The notes beneath the pieces are model-generated. The model saw nothing but the letters and a program-made list of their open reading frames with translations, did no database searches and had not been told where the DNA came from. Position numbers and translations under genes: made by a program. Positions 49,451 through 63,235 of a stretch of 64,000 nucleotides of DNA are shown here, piece by piece. The stretch's first letter is position 1. Each line of letters begins with the position of its first letter. Location: the NCBI RefSeq assembly GCF_029227915.1, contig NC_079888.1:22114001-22178000 (forward strand). The letters run 5' to 3'. The DNA is from Hydractinia symbiolongicarpus. Its lineage: Eukaryota > Cnidaria > Hydrozoa > Anthoathecata > Hydractiniidae.

Positions 49451-52400
49451 TTTACTCCCTGGGTACTTTCTTTGTATACTTTTGACTATACGCGCCAAGC
49501 CCGGGATTTACGGGAAATCGCGGGTTTTCGTTTGCCGGCGATTAAACTTCTTTTATTCAGCGTCTCATCAAAAATGAAAACATTTTTAAAAACTACAAGT
49601 CTTATGCGTTTTAGTGGTGAAAAAATAATTTAAAAAATCGTTCTGGAAATGAGTTTACTCCCTGGGTACTTTCTTTGTATACTTTTGACTATACGGGCCG
49701 AGTCCGGGACTTAGGGAAGTCGCAGGTTTTCGTTTGCCGGCGATTAAACTGCTTTTAATCAGCGTCTCATCAAAAATGAAAACATTTTTGAAAACTACAA
49801 GTCTCATGCGTTTTAGTGGTGAAATAATAATTTAAAAAATCGTTTGGGAAATGAGTTTACTCCCTGGGTACTTTTCTTGTATACTTTTGACTATCCGGGC
49901 CGAGTCCGGGATTTACGGGAAATCGCAGGTTTTCGTTTGCCGGCAATTAAACTTCTTTTATTCAGCGTCTCATCAAAAACGAAAACATTTTTAAAAACTA
50001 CAAGTCTCATGAGCTTTAGTGGTGAAATAATAATTTAAAAAATCGTTTGGGAAATGGGTTTACTCCCTGGGTACTTTCTTTGTATACTTTTGACTATACG
50101 GGCCGAGTCCGGGATTTACGGGAAATCGCGGGATTTCGTTTGCCGGCGATTAAACCACTTTCATTAAGCGTCTCATCAAAAATGAAAACAATTCTAAAAA
50201 CTACAAGTCTCATGCGTTTTAGTGGGGAAAAAATAATTTAAAAATTCGTTCGGGAAATGAGTTTACTCACTGGGTACTTTTCTTGTATACTTTTGACTAT
50301 CCGGGCCGAGTCCGGGATTTACGGGAAATCGCGGGTTTTCGTTTGCCGGCGATTAAACTTCTTTTATTCAGCGTCTCATCAAAAATGAAAACATTTTTAA
50401 AAACTACAAGTCTCATGGGCTTTAGTGGTGAAATAATAATTTAAAAAATCGTTCGGGAAATGAGTTTACTCCCTGGGTACTTTCTTTGTATACATTCGAC
50501 TATACGGGCCAAGCCCCGGATTTACGGGAAAGCGCGGGATTTCGTTTGCCGGCGATAAAACCTCTTTCATTAAGCGTCTCATCAAAAATGAAAACATTCT
50601 TGAAAACTACAAGTCTCATGCGTTTTAGTGGTGAAAAAATAATTTAAAAAATCGTTCGGGAAATCAGTTTACTCCCTGGGTACTTTCTTTGTATACTTTT
50701 GACTATACGGGCCGAGTCCGGATTTACGCGAAATCGCGGATTTTCGTTTGCCGGCGATTAAACTTCTTTTATTCAGCGTCCCATCAAATATGAAAATATT
50801 TTTGAAAACTACAAGTCTCATGCGTTTAGTGGTAAAAAAATAATATAAAAAATCGTTCGGGAAATGAGTTTACTCCCTGGGTACTTTCTTTGTATACTTT
50901 TGACTATACGGGCCGAGTCCGGGACTTAGGGAAATCGCAGGTTTTCGTTTGCCGGCGATTAAACTGCTTTTATTCAGCGTCTCATCAAAAATGAAAACAT
51001 TTTTGAAAACTACAAGTCTCATGCGTTTTAGTGGTGAAATAATAATTTAAAAAATCGTTTGGGAAATGAGTTTACTCCCTGGGTACTTTTCTTGTATACT
51101 TTTGACTATCCGGGCCGAGTCCGGGATTTACGGGAAATCGCAGGTTTTCGTTTGCCGGCAATTAAACTTCTTTTATTCAGCGTCTCATCAAAAACGAAAA
51201 CATTTTTAAAAACTACAAGTCTCATGAGCTTTAGTGGTGAAATAATAATTTAAAAAATCGTTTGGGAAATGGGTTTACTCCCTGGGTACTTTCTTTGTAT
51301 ACTTTTGACTATACGGGCCGAGTCCGGGATTTACGGGAAATCGCGGGATTTCGTTTGCCGGCAATTAAACCACTTTCATTAAGCGTCTCATCAAAAATGA
51401 AAACAATTCTAAAAACTACAAGTCTCATGCGTTTTAGTGGGGAAAAAATAATTTAAAATTTCGTTCGGGAAATGAGTTTACTCACTGGGTACTTTTCTTG
51501 TATACTTTTGACTATCCGGGCCGAGTCCGGGATTTACGGGAAATCGCGGGTTTTCGTTTGCCGGCGATTAAACTTCTTTTATTCAGCGTCTCATCAAAAA
51601 TGAAAACATTTTTAAAAACTACAAGTCTCATGCGTTTTAGTGGTGAAAAAATAATTTAAAAAATCGTTCGGGAAATGAGTTTACACCCTGGGTACTCTCT
51701 TTGTATACTTTTGACTATACGGGCCGAGTCCGGGATTTACGGGAAATCGCAGGTTTTCGTTTGCCGGCGATTAAACTTCTTTTATTCAGTGTCTCATCAA
51801 AAATGAAAACATTTTTAAAAACTACAAGTCTCATGGGCTTTAGTGGTGAAATAATAATTTAAAAAATCGTTCGGGAAATGAGTTTACTCCCTGGGTACTT
51901 TCTTTGCATACATTCGACTATACGGGCCAAGCCCCGGATTTACGGGAAAGCGCGGGATTTCGTTTGCCGGCGATAAAACCTCTTTCATTAAGCGTCTCAT
52001 CAAAAATGAAAACAATTCTAAAAACTACAAGTCTCATGCGTTTTAGTGGGGAAAAAATAATTTAAAAATTCGTTCGGGAAATGAGTTTACTCACTGGGTA
52101 CTTTTCTTGTATACTTTTGACTATCCGGGCCGAGTCCGGGATTTACGGGAAATCGCGGGTTTTCGTTTGCCGGCGATTAAACTTCTTTTATTCAGCGTCT
52201 CATCAAAAATGAAAACATTTTTAAAAACTACAAGTCTCATGGGCTTTAGTGGTGAAATAATATTTTAAAAAATCGTTCGGGAAATGAGTTTACTCCCTGG
52301 GTACTTTCTTTGTATACATTCGACTATACGGGCCAAGCCCTGGATTTACGGGAAAGCGCGGGATTTCGTTTGCCGGCGATAAAACCTCTTTCATTAAGCG

Positions 52401-54300
52401 TCTCATCAAAAATGAAAACATTCTTGAAAACTACAAGTCTCATGCGTTTTAGTGGTGAAAAAACAAATTTAAAAAATCGTTCGGGAAATGAGTTTACTCC
52501 CTGGGTACTTTCTTTGTATACTTTTGACTATACGGGCCGAGTCCGGATTTACGCGAAATCGCGGATTTTCGTTTGCCGGCGATTAAACTTCTTTTATTCA
52601 GCGTCCCATCAAATATGAAAATATTTTTGAAAACTACAAGTCTCATGCGTTTAGTGGTAAAAAAATAATATAAAAAATCGTTCGGGAAATGAGTTTACTC
52701 CCTGGGTACTTTCTTTGTATACTTTTGACTATACGCGCCAAGCCCGGGATTTACGGGAAATCGCGGGTTTTCGTTTCCCGGCGATTAAACCTCTTTTATT
52801 CAGCGTCTCATCAAAAATGAAAACATTTTTAAAAACTACAAGTCTTATGCGTTTTAGTGGTGAAAAAATAATTTAAAAAATCGTTCTGGAAATGAGTTTA
52901 CTCCCTGGGTACTTTCTTTGTATACTTTTGACTATACGGGCCGAGTCCGGGACTTAGGGAAATCGCAGGTTTTCGTTTGCCTGCGATTAAACTTCTTTTA
53001 TTCAGCGTCTCATCAAAAACGAAAACATTTTTAAAAACTACAAGTCTCATGAGCTTTAGTGGTGAAATAATAATTTAAAAAATCGTTTGGGAAATGGGTT
53101 TACTCCCTGGGTACTTTCTTTGTATACTTTTGACTATACGGGCCGAGTCCGGGATTTACGGGAAATCGCGGGATTTCGTTTGCCGGCAATTAAACCACTT
53201 TCATTAAGCGTCTCATCAAAAATGAAAACAATTCTAAAAACTACAAGTCTCATGCGTTTTAGTGGGGAAAAAATAATTTAAAAATTCGTTCGGGAAATGA
53301 GTTTACTCACTGGGTACTTTTCTTGTATACTTTTGACTATCCGGGCCGAGTCCGGGATTTACGGGAAATCGCGGGTTTTCGTTTGCCGGCGATTAAACTT
53401 CTTTTATTCTGCGTCTCATCAAAAATGAAAACATTTTTAAAAACTACAAGTCTCATGCGTTTTAGTGGTGAAAAAATAATTTAAAAAATCGTTCGGGAAA
53501 TGAGTTTACACCCTGGGTACTCTCTTTGTATACTTTTGACTATACGGGCCGAGTCCGGGATTTACGGGAAATCGCAGGTTTTCGTTTGCCGGCGATTAAA
53601 CTTCTTTTATTCAGTGTCTCATCAAAAATGAAAACATTTTTAAAAACTACAAGTCTCATGGGCTTTAGTGGTGAAATAATAATTTAAAAAATCGTTCGGG
53701 AAATGAGTTTACTCCCTGGGTACTTTCTTTGCATACATTCGACTATACGGGCCAAGCCCCGGATTTACGGGAAAGCGCGGGATTTCGTTTGCCGGCGATA
53801 AAACCTCTTTCATTAAGCGTCTCATCAAAAATGAAAACATTCTTGAAAACTACAAGTCTCATGCGTTTTAGTGGTGAAAAAATAATTTAAAAAATCGTTC
53901 GGGAAATGAGTTTACTCCCTGGGTACTTTCTTTGTATACTTTTGACTATACGGGCCGAGTCCGGATTTACGCGAAATCGCGGATTTTCGTTTGCCGGCGA
54001 TTAAACTTCTTTTATTCAGCGTCCCATCAAATATGAAAATATTTTTGAAAACTACAAGTCTCATGCGTTTAGTGGTAAAAAAATAATATAAAAAATCGTT
54101 CGGGAAATGAGTTTACTCCCTGGGTACTTTCTTTGTATACTTTTGACTATACGCGCCAAGCCCGGGATTTACGGGAAATCGCGGGTTTTCGTTTGCCGGC
54201 GATTAAACTTCTTTTATTCAGCGTCTCATCAAAAATGAAAACATTTCTAAAAACTACAAGTCTCATGCGTTTTAGTGGGGAAAAAATAATTTAAAAATTC
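49451..54300 (+). repeat. 6- and 9-monomer units (1215 and 1825 bp)
   Basis: Monomer pairs at 49844 and 50047 recur at 51059 and 51262 (1215 bp), and 51262 recurs at 53087 (1825 bp). The GTCCGGATTTACGCG marker lies at 49298, 50716, 52541 and 53959, giving steps of 1418, 1825 and 1418. Other shared features are CATCAAAAACG, GGGAAATGGGTTTAC and GTCCCATCAAATATG. Some monomers are 1-3 bases short. Confidence 0.8.
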
Positions 54301-55930
54301 GTTCGGGAAATGAGTTTACTCCCTGGGTACTTTCTTTGTATACTTTTGACTATACGGGCCGAGTCCGGGACTTAGGGAAATCGCAGGTTTTCGTTTGCCG
54401 GCGATTAAACTTCTTTTATTCAGCGTCTCATCAAAAATGAAAACATTTTTAAAAACTACAAGTCTCATGTGTTTTAGTGGTGAAAAAGTAATTTAAAAAA
54501 TCGTTCGGGAAATGAGTTTACTCCCTGCGTACTTTCTTTGTATACTTTTAACTACACGGGCCAAGCCCGGGATTTACGGGAAATCGCGGGTTTACGTTTG
54601 CCGGCGATTAAACTTCTTTTATTCAGCGTCTCATCAAAAATGAAAACATTTTTGAAAACTACAAGTCTCATGCGTTTTAGTGGTGAAAAAATAATTTAAA
54701 AAATCGTTCCGGGAAATGAGTTTACTCCCTGGGTACTTTCTTTGTATACTTTTGACTATACGGGCCGAGTCCGGGATTTACGGGAAATCGCGGATTTTCG
54801 TTTGCCGGCGATTAAACTTCTTTTATTCAGCGTCCCATCAAATATGAAAATATTTTTGAAAACTACAAGTCTCATGCGTTTAGTGGTAAAAAAATAATAT
54901 AAAAAATCGTTCGGGAAATGAGTTTACTCCCTGGGTACTTTCTTTGTATACTTTTGACTATACGGGCCAAGCCCAGGAATTACGGGAAATCGCGGGTTTT
55001 CGTTTGCCGGCGATTAAACTTTTTTATTCAGCGTCTCATCAAAAATGAAAACATTTTTGAAAACTACAAGTCTCATGCGTTTTAGTGGTGAAAAAATAAT
55101 TTAAAAAATCGTTCCGGGAAATGAGTTTACTCCCTGGGTACTTTCTTTGTATACTTTTGACTATACGGGCCGAGTCCGGGATTTACGGGAAATCGCGGAT
55201 TTTCGTTTGCCGGCGATTAAACTTCTTTTATTCAGCGTCCCATCAAATATGAAAATATTTTTGAAAACTACAAGTCTCATGCGTTTAGTGGTAAAAAAAT
55301 AATATAAAAAATCGTTCGGGAAATGAGTTTACTCGCTGGGTACTTTCTTTGTATACTTTTGACTATACGGGCCAAGCCCAGGAATTACGGGAAATCGCGG
55401 GTTTTCGTTTGCCGGCGATTAAACTTCTTTTATTCAGCGTCTCATCAAAAATGAAAACATTTTTAAAAACTACAAGTCTTATGCGTTTTAGTGTTGAAAA
55501 AATAATTTAAAAAATCGTTCTGGAAATGAGTTTACTCCCTGGGTACTTTCTTTGTATACTTTTGACTATACGGGCCGAGTCCGGGATTTAGGGAAATCGC
55601 AGGTTTTCGTTTGCCGGCGATTAAACTGCTTTTATTCGGCGTCTCATCAAAAATGAAAACATTTTTGAAAACTACAAGTCTCATGCGTTTTAGTGGTGAA
55701 AAAATAATTTAAAAAATCGTTCGGGAAATGAGTTTACTCACAGGGTACTTTCTTTGTATACTTTTGACTATACGGGCCAAGCCCAGGAATTACGGGAAAT
55801 CGCGGGTTTTCGTTTGCCGGCGATTAAACTTCTTTTATTCAGCGTCTCATCAAAAATGAAAACATTTTTAAAAACTACAAGTCTTATGCGTTTTAGTGTT
55901 GAAAAAATAATTTAAAAAATCGTTCTGGAA
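54301..55930 (+). repeat. 2-monomer units (405 bp)
   Basis: CGTTCCGGGAAATGAG at 54705 and 55110, and GCCCAGGAATTACGG at 54971, 55376 and 55781, show a clean 405-bp step. The dimer pairs a GTCCCATCAAATATG monomer with a full monomer, about three times. Confidence 0.8.
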
Positions 55931-57750
55931 ATGAGTTTACTCCCTGGGTACTTTCTTTGTATACTTTTGACTATACGGGCCGAGTCCGGGATTTAGGGAA
56001 ATCGCAGGTTTTCGTTTGCCGGCGATTAAACTGCTTTTATTCGGCGTCTCATCAAAAATGAAAACATTTTTGAAAACTACAAGTCTCATGCGTTTTAGTG
56101 GTGAAAAAATAATTAAAAAAATCGTTCGGGAAATGAGTTTACTCCCTGGGTACTTTCTTTGTATACATTCGACTATACGTGCCAAGCCCGGGATTTACGG
56201 GAAATCGCGGGTTTTCGTTTGCCGGCGATTAAACTTCATTTCTTCAGCGTCTCATCAAAAATGAAAACATTTTTAAAAACTACAAGTCTTATGCGTTTTA
56301 GTGGTGAAAAAATAAATTAAAAAATCGTTCTGGAAATGAGTTTACTCACAGGGTACTTTCTTTGAATACATTCGACTATACGGGCCAAGCCCGGGATTTA
56401 CGGGAAATCGCGGGTTTTCGTTTTCCGGCGATTAAACCTCTTTCATTAAGCGTCTCATCAAAAATGAAAACATTTTTGAAAACTACAAGTCTCATGCGTA
56501 TTAGTGGTGAAAAAAAAATTTAAAAAATCGTTCTGGAAATGAGTTTACTCCCTGGGTACTTTCTTTGTATACTTTTCACTATACGGGCCGAGTCCGGGAT
56601 TTAGGGAAATCGCAGGTTTTCGTTTGCCGGCGATTAAACTGCTTTTATTCGGCGTCTCATCAAAAATGAAAACATTTTTGAAAACTACAAGTCTCATGCG
56701 TTTTAGTGGTGAAAAAATAATTTAAAAAATCGTTCGGGAAATGAGTTTACTCCCTTGGTACTTTCTTTGTATACATTCAACTATACGTGCCAAGCCCGGG
56801 ATTTACGGGAAATCGCGGGTTTTCGTTTGCCGGTGATTAAACTTCTTTTATTCAGCGTCTCATCAAAAATGAAAACAAGTTTGAAAACTACCAGTCTCAT
56901 GCGTTTTAGTGGTGAAAAAATAAATTAAAAAATCGTTCTGGAAATGAATTTACTCACAGGGTACTTTCTTTGTATACATTCGACTATACGGGCCAAGCCC
57001 GGGATTTACGGGATATCGCGGGTTTTCGTTTTCCGGCGATTAAACCTCTTTCATTAAGCGTCTCATCAAAAATGAAAACATTTTTGAAAACTACAAGTCT
57101 CATGCGTATTAGTGGTGAAAAAAAAATTTAAAAAATCGTTCTGGAAATGAGTTTACTCCCTGGGTACTTTCTTTGTATACTTTTCACTATACGGGCCGAG
57201 TCCGGGATTTAGGGAAATCGCAGGTTTTCCTTTGCCGGCGATTAAACTGCTTTTATTCGGCGTCTCATCAAAAATGAAAACATTTTTGAAAACTACAAGT
57301 CTCATGCGTTTTAGTGGTGAAAAAATAATTTAAAAAATCGTTCGGGAAATGAGTTTACTCCCTTGGTACTTTCTTTGTATACATTCGACTATACGTGCCA
57401 AGCCCGGGATTTACGGGAAATCGCGGGTTTTCGTTTGCCGGTGATTAAACTTCTTTTCTTCAGCGTCTCATCAAAAATGAAAACATTTTTAAAAACTACA
57501 AGTCTTATGCGTTTTAGTGGTGAAAAAATAAATTAAAAAATCGTTCTGGAAATGCGTTTACTCACAGGGTACTTTCTTTGTATACATTCGACTGTACGGG
57601 CCAAGCCCGGGATTTACGGGAAATCGCGGGTTTTCGTTCTACGGCGATTAAACCTCTTTCATTAAACGTCTCATCAAAAATGAAAACATTTTTGAAAACT
57701 ACAAGTCTCATGCGTATTAGTAGTGAAAAAAAAATTTAAAAAATCGTTCG
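55931..57750 (+). repeat. 3-monomer units (608 bp)
   Basis: TAAATTAAAAAATCG at 56313, 56921 and 57529 gives two steps of 608 bp. It is accompanied by CACTATACGG, GTTTTCCGGCG and GGATTTAGGG monomers in the same order. The trimer recurs again near 63.2-63.8 kb. Confidence 0.8.
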
Positions 57751-60000
57751 GGAAATGAGTTTACTCCCTGGGTACTTTCTTTGTATACATTCGACTATAC
57801 GGGCCAAGCCTCGGATTTACGGGAAAACGCGGGATTTCGTTTGCCGGCGATTAAACCTCTTTCATTAAGCGTCTCATCAAAAATGAAAACATTTTTGAAA
57901 ACTACAAGTCTCATGCGTTTTAGTGGTGAAAAAATAATTTAAAAAATCGTTTGGGAAATGAGTTTACTCCCTGGGTACTTTCTTTGTATACTTTCGACTA
58001 TACGGGCCAAGCCCGGGATTTACGGGAAATCGCGGGTTTTCGTTTGCCGGCGATTAAACTTCTTTTCTTCAGCGTCTCATCAAAAATGAAAACATTTTTG
58101 AAAACTACAAGCCTCACGGTTTTAGTGGTGAAAAAATAATTTAAAAAATCGTTCGGGAAATGAGTTTACTCCCTGGGTACTTTCTTTGTATACTTTTGAC
58201 TATACGGGCCAAGCCGGGATTTACGGGAAATCGCGGGTTTTCGTTTGCCGGCGATTAAACTTCTTTTATTCAGCGTCTCATCAAAAATGAAAATATTTTT
58301 GAAAACTACAAGTTTCATGCGTTTAGTGGTAAAAAAATAATATAAAAAATCGTTCGGGAAATGAGTTTACTCCCTGGGTACTTTCTTTGTATACCTTTGA
58401 CTATACGCGCCAAGCCCGGGATTTACGGGAAATCGCGGGTTTTCGTTTGCTGGCGATTAAACTTCTTTTATTCAGCGTCTCATCAAAAATGAAAACATTT
58501 CTAAAAACTACAAGTCTCATGCGTTTTAGTGGGGAAAAAATAATTTAAAAATTCGTTCGGGAAATGAGTTTACTCCCTGGGTACTTTCTTTGTATACTTT
58601 TGACTATACGGGCCGAGTCCGGGACTTAGGGAAATCGCAGGTTTTCGTTTGCCGGCGATTAAACTTCTTTTATTCAGCGTCTCATCAAAAATGAAAACAT
58701 TTTCAAAAACTACAAGTCTCATGCGTTTTAGTGGTGAAAAAGTAATTGAAAAAATCGTTCGGGAAATGAGTTTACTCCCTGGGTACTTTCTTTGTATACT
58801 TTTAACTACACGGGCCAAGCCCGGGATTTACGGGAAATCGCGGGTTTACGTTTGCCGGCGATTAAACTTCTTTTATTCAGCGTCTCATCAAAAATGAAAA
58901 CATTTTTGAAAACTACAAGTCTCATGCGTTTTAGTGGTGAAAAAATAATTTAAAAAATCGTTCCGGGAAATGAGTTTACTCCCTGGGTACTTTCTTTGTA
59001 TACTTTTGACTATACGGGCCGAGTCCGGAATTTACGGGAAATCGCGGATTTTCGTTTGCCGGCGATTAAACTTCTTTTATTCAGCGTCCCATCAAATATG
59101 AAAATATTTTTGAAAACTACAAGTCTCATGCGTTTAGTGGTAAAAAAATAATATAAAAAATCGTTCGGGAAATGAGTTTACTCCCTGGGTACTTTCTTTG
59201 TATACTTTTGACTATACGGGCCAAGCCCAGGATCTACGGGAAATCGCGGGTTTTCGTTTGCCGGCGATTAAACTTCTTTTATTCAGCGTCCCATCAAATA
59301 TGAAAATATTTTTGAAAACTACAAGTCTCATGCGTTTAGTGGTAAAAAAATATTATAAAAAATCGTTCGGGAAATGAGTTTACTCCCTGGGTACTTTCTT
59401 TGTATACTTTTGACTATACGGGCCAAGCCCAGGAATTACGGGAAATCGCGGGTTTTCGTTTGCCGGCGATTACACTTCTTTTATTCAGCGTCTCATCAAA
59501 AATGAAAACATTTTTAAAAACTACAAGTCTTATGCGTTTTAGTGTTGAAAAAATAATTTAAAAAATCGTTCTGGAAATGAGTTTACTCCCTGGGTACTTT
59601 CTTTGTATACTTTTGACTATACGGGCCGAGTCCGGGATTTAGGGAAATCGCAGGTTTTCGTTTGCCGGCGATTAAACTGCTTTTATTCGGCGTCTCATCA
59701 AAAATGAAAACATTTTTGAAAACTACAAGTCTCATGCGTTTTAGTGGTGAAAAAATAATTTAAAAAATCGTTCAGGAAATGAGTTTACTCCCTGGGTACT
59801 TTCTTTGTATACATTCGACTATACGTGCCAAGCCCGGGATTTACGGGAAATCGCGGGTTTTCGTTTGCCGGCGATTAAACTTCATTTCTTCAGCGTCTCA
59901 TCAAAAATTAAAACATTTTTAAAAACTACAAGTCTTATGCGTTTTAGTGGTGAAAAAATAAATTAAAAAATCGTTCGGGAAATGAGTTTACTCCCTGGGT
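57751..60000 (+). repeat. Terminal segmental duplication, copy 1
   Basis: The left part (to about 58380) matches downstream sequence at 3442 bp; the right part (from about 58590 to about 59990) matches at 3239 bp. The difference is 203 bp, one monomer with ATACGCGCCAAGCCC and GTGGGGAAAAAATA, which is present here only. Confidence 0.8.
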
Positions 60001-61190
60001 ACTTTCTTTGTATACTTTTCACTATACGGGCCGAGTCCGGGATTTAGGGAAATCGCAGGTTTTCCTTTGCCGGCGATTAAACTTCTTTTCTTCAGCGTCT
60101 CATCAAAAATGAAAACATTTTTAAAAACTACAAGTTTTATGCGTTTTAGTGGTGAAAAAATAAATTAAAAAATCGTTCTGGAAATGCGTTTACTCACAGG
60201 GTACTTTCTTTGTATACATTCGACTGTACGGGCCAAGCCCGGGATTTACGGGAAGTCGCGGGTTTTCGTTCTCCGGCGATTAAACCTCTTTCATTAAACG
60301 TCTCATCAAAAATGAAAATATTTTTGAAAACTACAAGTCTCATTCGTATTAGTAGTGAAAAAAAATTTTAAAAAATCGTTCGGGAAATGAGTTTACTCCC
60401 TGGGTACTTTCTTTGTATACATTCGACTATACGGGCCAAGCCTCGGATTTACGGGAAAACGCGGGATTTCGTTTGCCGGCGATTAAACCTCTTTCATTAA
60501 GCGTCTCATCAAAAATGAAAACATTTTTGAAAACTACAAGTCTCATGCGTTTTAGTGGTGAAAAAATAATTTAAAAAATCGTTTGGGAAATGAGTTTACT
60601 CCCTGGGTACTTTCTTTGTATACATTCGACTATACCGGCCAAGCCCGGGATTTACGGGAAATCGCGGGTTTTCGTTTGCCGGCGATTAAACTTCTTTTCT
60701 TCAGCGTCTCATCAAAAATGAAAACATTTTTGAAAACTACAAGTCTCACGGTTTTAGTGGTGAAAAAATAATTTAAAAAATCGTTCGGGAAATGAGTTTA
60801 CTCCCTGGGTACTTTCTTTGTATACTTTTGACTATACGGGCCAAGCCGGGATTTACGGGAAATCGCGGGTTTTCGTTTGCCGGCGATTAAACTTCTTTTA
60901 TTCAGCGTCTCATCAAAAATGAAAACATTTTTAAAAACTACAAGTCTTATGCGTTTTAGTGGTGAAAAAATAATTTAAAAAATCGTTCTGGAAATGCGTT
61001 TACTCACAGGGTACTTTCTTTGTATACATTCGACTGTACGGGCCAAGCCCGGGATTTACGGGAAATCGCGGGTTTTCGTTCTCCGGCGATTAAACCTCTT
61101 TCATTAAACGTCTCATCAAAAATGAAAACATTTTTGAAAACTACAAGTCTCATGCGTATTAGTAGTGAAAAAAAATTTTAAAAAATCGTT
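60001..61190 (+). repeat. Junction segment with first of two 4-monomer copies
   Basis: From about 60400 this repeats the 57770-58290 stretch at 2632 bp, and is itself repeated at about 61210 with an 810-bp step (60583 to 61393). Markers are AAGCCTCGGATTTACGGG and CTCACGGTTTTAGTGG. Earlier monomers, with CTGTACGGGCC and TTCTCCGGCG, are shared with 63.8-64 kb. Confidence 0.75.
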
Positions 61191-63235
61191 CGGGAAATGA
61201 GTTTACTCCCTGGGTACTTTCTTTGTATACATTCGACTATACGGGCCAAGCCTCGGATTTACGGGAAAACGCGGGATTTCGTTTGCCGGCGATTAAACCT
61301 CTTTCATTAAGCGTCTCATCAAAAATGAAAACATTTTTGAAAACTACAAGTCTCATGCGTTTTAGTGGTGAAAAAATAATTTAAAAAATCGTTTGGGAAA
61401 TGAGTTTACTCCCTGGGTACTTTCTTTGTATACTTTCGACTATACGGGCCAAGCGCGGGATTTACGGGAAATCGCGGGTTTTCGTTTGCCGGCGATTAAA
61501 CTTCTTTTCTTCAGCGTCTCATCAAAAATGAAAACATTTTTGAAAACTACAAGTCTCACGGTTTTAGTGGTGAAAAAATAATTTAAAAAATCGTTCGGGA
61601 AATGAGTTTACTCCCTGGGTACTTTCTTTGTATACTTTTGACTATACGGGCCAAGCCGGGATTTACGGGAAATCGCGGGTTTTCGTTTGCCGGCGATTAA
61701 ACTTCTTTTATTCAGCGTCTCATCAAAAATGAAAATATTTTTGAAAACTACAAGTTTCATGCGTTTAGTGGTAAAAAAATAATATAAAAAATCGTTCGGG
61801 AAATGAGTTTACTCCCTGGGTACTTTCTTTGTATACTTTTGACTATACGGGCCGAGTCCGGGACTTAGGGAAATCGCAGGTTTTCGTTTGCCGGCGATTA
61901 AACTTCTTTTATTCAGCGTCTCATCAAAAATGAAAACATTTTCAAAAACTACAAGTCTCATGCGTTTTAGTGGTGAAAAAGTAATTGAAAAAATCGTTCG
62001 GGAAATGAGTTTACTCCCTGGGTACTTTCTTTGTATACTTTTAACTACACGGGCCAAGCCCGGGATTTACGGGAAATCGCGGGTTTACGTTTGCCGGCGA
62101 TTAAACTTCTTTTATTCAGCGTCTCATCAAAAATGAAAACATTTTTGAAAACTACAAGTCTCATGCGTTTTAGTGGTGAAAAAATAATTTAAAAAATCGT
62201 TCCGGGAAATGAGTTTACTCCCTGGGTACTTTCTTTGTATACTTTTGACTATACGGGCCGAGTCCGGAATTTACGGGAAATCGCGGATTTTCGTTTGCCG
62301 GCGATTAAACTTCTTTTATTCAGCGTCCCATCAAATATGAAAATATTTTTGAAAACTACAAGTCTCATGCGTTTAGTGGTAAAAAAATAATATAAAAAAT
62401 CGTTCGGGAAATGAGTTTACTCCCTGGGTACTTTCTTTGTATACTTTTGACTATACGGGCCAAGCCCAGGATCTACGGGAAATCGCGGGTTTTCGTTTGC
62501 CGGCGATTAAACTTCTTTTATTCAGCGTCCCATCAAATATGAAAATATTTTTGAAAACTACAAGTCTCATGCGTTTAGTGGTAAAAAAATAATATAAAAA
62601 ATCGTTCGGGAAATGAGTTTACTCCCTGGGTACTTTCTTTGTATACTTTTGACTATACGGGCCAAGCCCAGGAATTACGGGAAATCGCGGGTTTTCGTTT
62701 GCCGGCGATTAAACTTCTTTTATTCAGCGTCTCATCAAAAATGAAAACATTTTTAAAAACTACAAGTCTTATGCGTTTTAGTGTTGAAAAAATAATTTAA
62801 AAAATCGTTCTGGAAATGAGTTTACTCCCTGGGTACTTTCTTTGTATACTTTTGACTATACGGGCCGAGTCCGGGATTTAGGGAAATCGCAGGTTTTCGT
62901 TTGCCGGCGATTAAACTGCTTTTATTCGGCGTCTCATCAAAAATGAAAACATTTTTGAAAACTACAAGTCTCATGCGTTTTAGTGGTGAAAAAATAATTT
63001 AAAAAATCGTTCGGGAAATGAGTTTACTCCCTGGGTACTTTCTTTGTATACATTCGACTATACGTGCCAAGCCCGGGATTTACGGGAAATCGCGGGTTTT
63101 CGTTTGCCGGCGATTAAACTTCATTTCTTCAGCGTCTCATCAAAAATTAAAACATTTTTAAAAACTACAAGTCTTATGCGTTTTAGTGGTGAAAAAATAA
63201 ATTAAAAAATCGTTCGGGAAATGAGTTTACTCCCT
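61191..63235 (+). repeat. Terminal segmental duplication, copy 2
   Basis: Copy of 57.75-60.0 kb lacking one monomer. Single-base differences from copy 1 include AATAATATAAAA for AATATTATAAAA near 62590, GATTAAACTTC for GATTACACTTC near 62710 and CGTTCGGG for CGTTCAGG near 63010. It ends near 63235, where the sequence switches to the CCCTTGGTAC type. Confidence 0.8.

Noticed and set aside
56313-56330. AATAAA polyadenylation-like signal in the TAAATTAAAAAATCG subtype
   Set aside because: It results from a small change in an A/T-rich tail and recurs only with that satellite subtype; no transcript unit is visible.
58570-58818. Minus-strand open frames of 65-82 codons (for example the one starting MARVVKSIQRKYPG)
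   Set aside because: They are the complement of the same monomers and recur identically wherever the subtype occurs. There is no sign of selection for protein.
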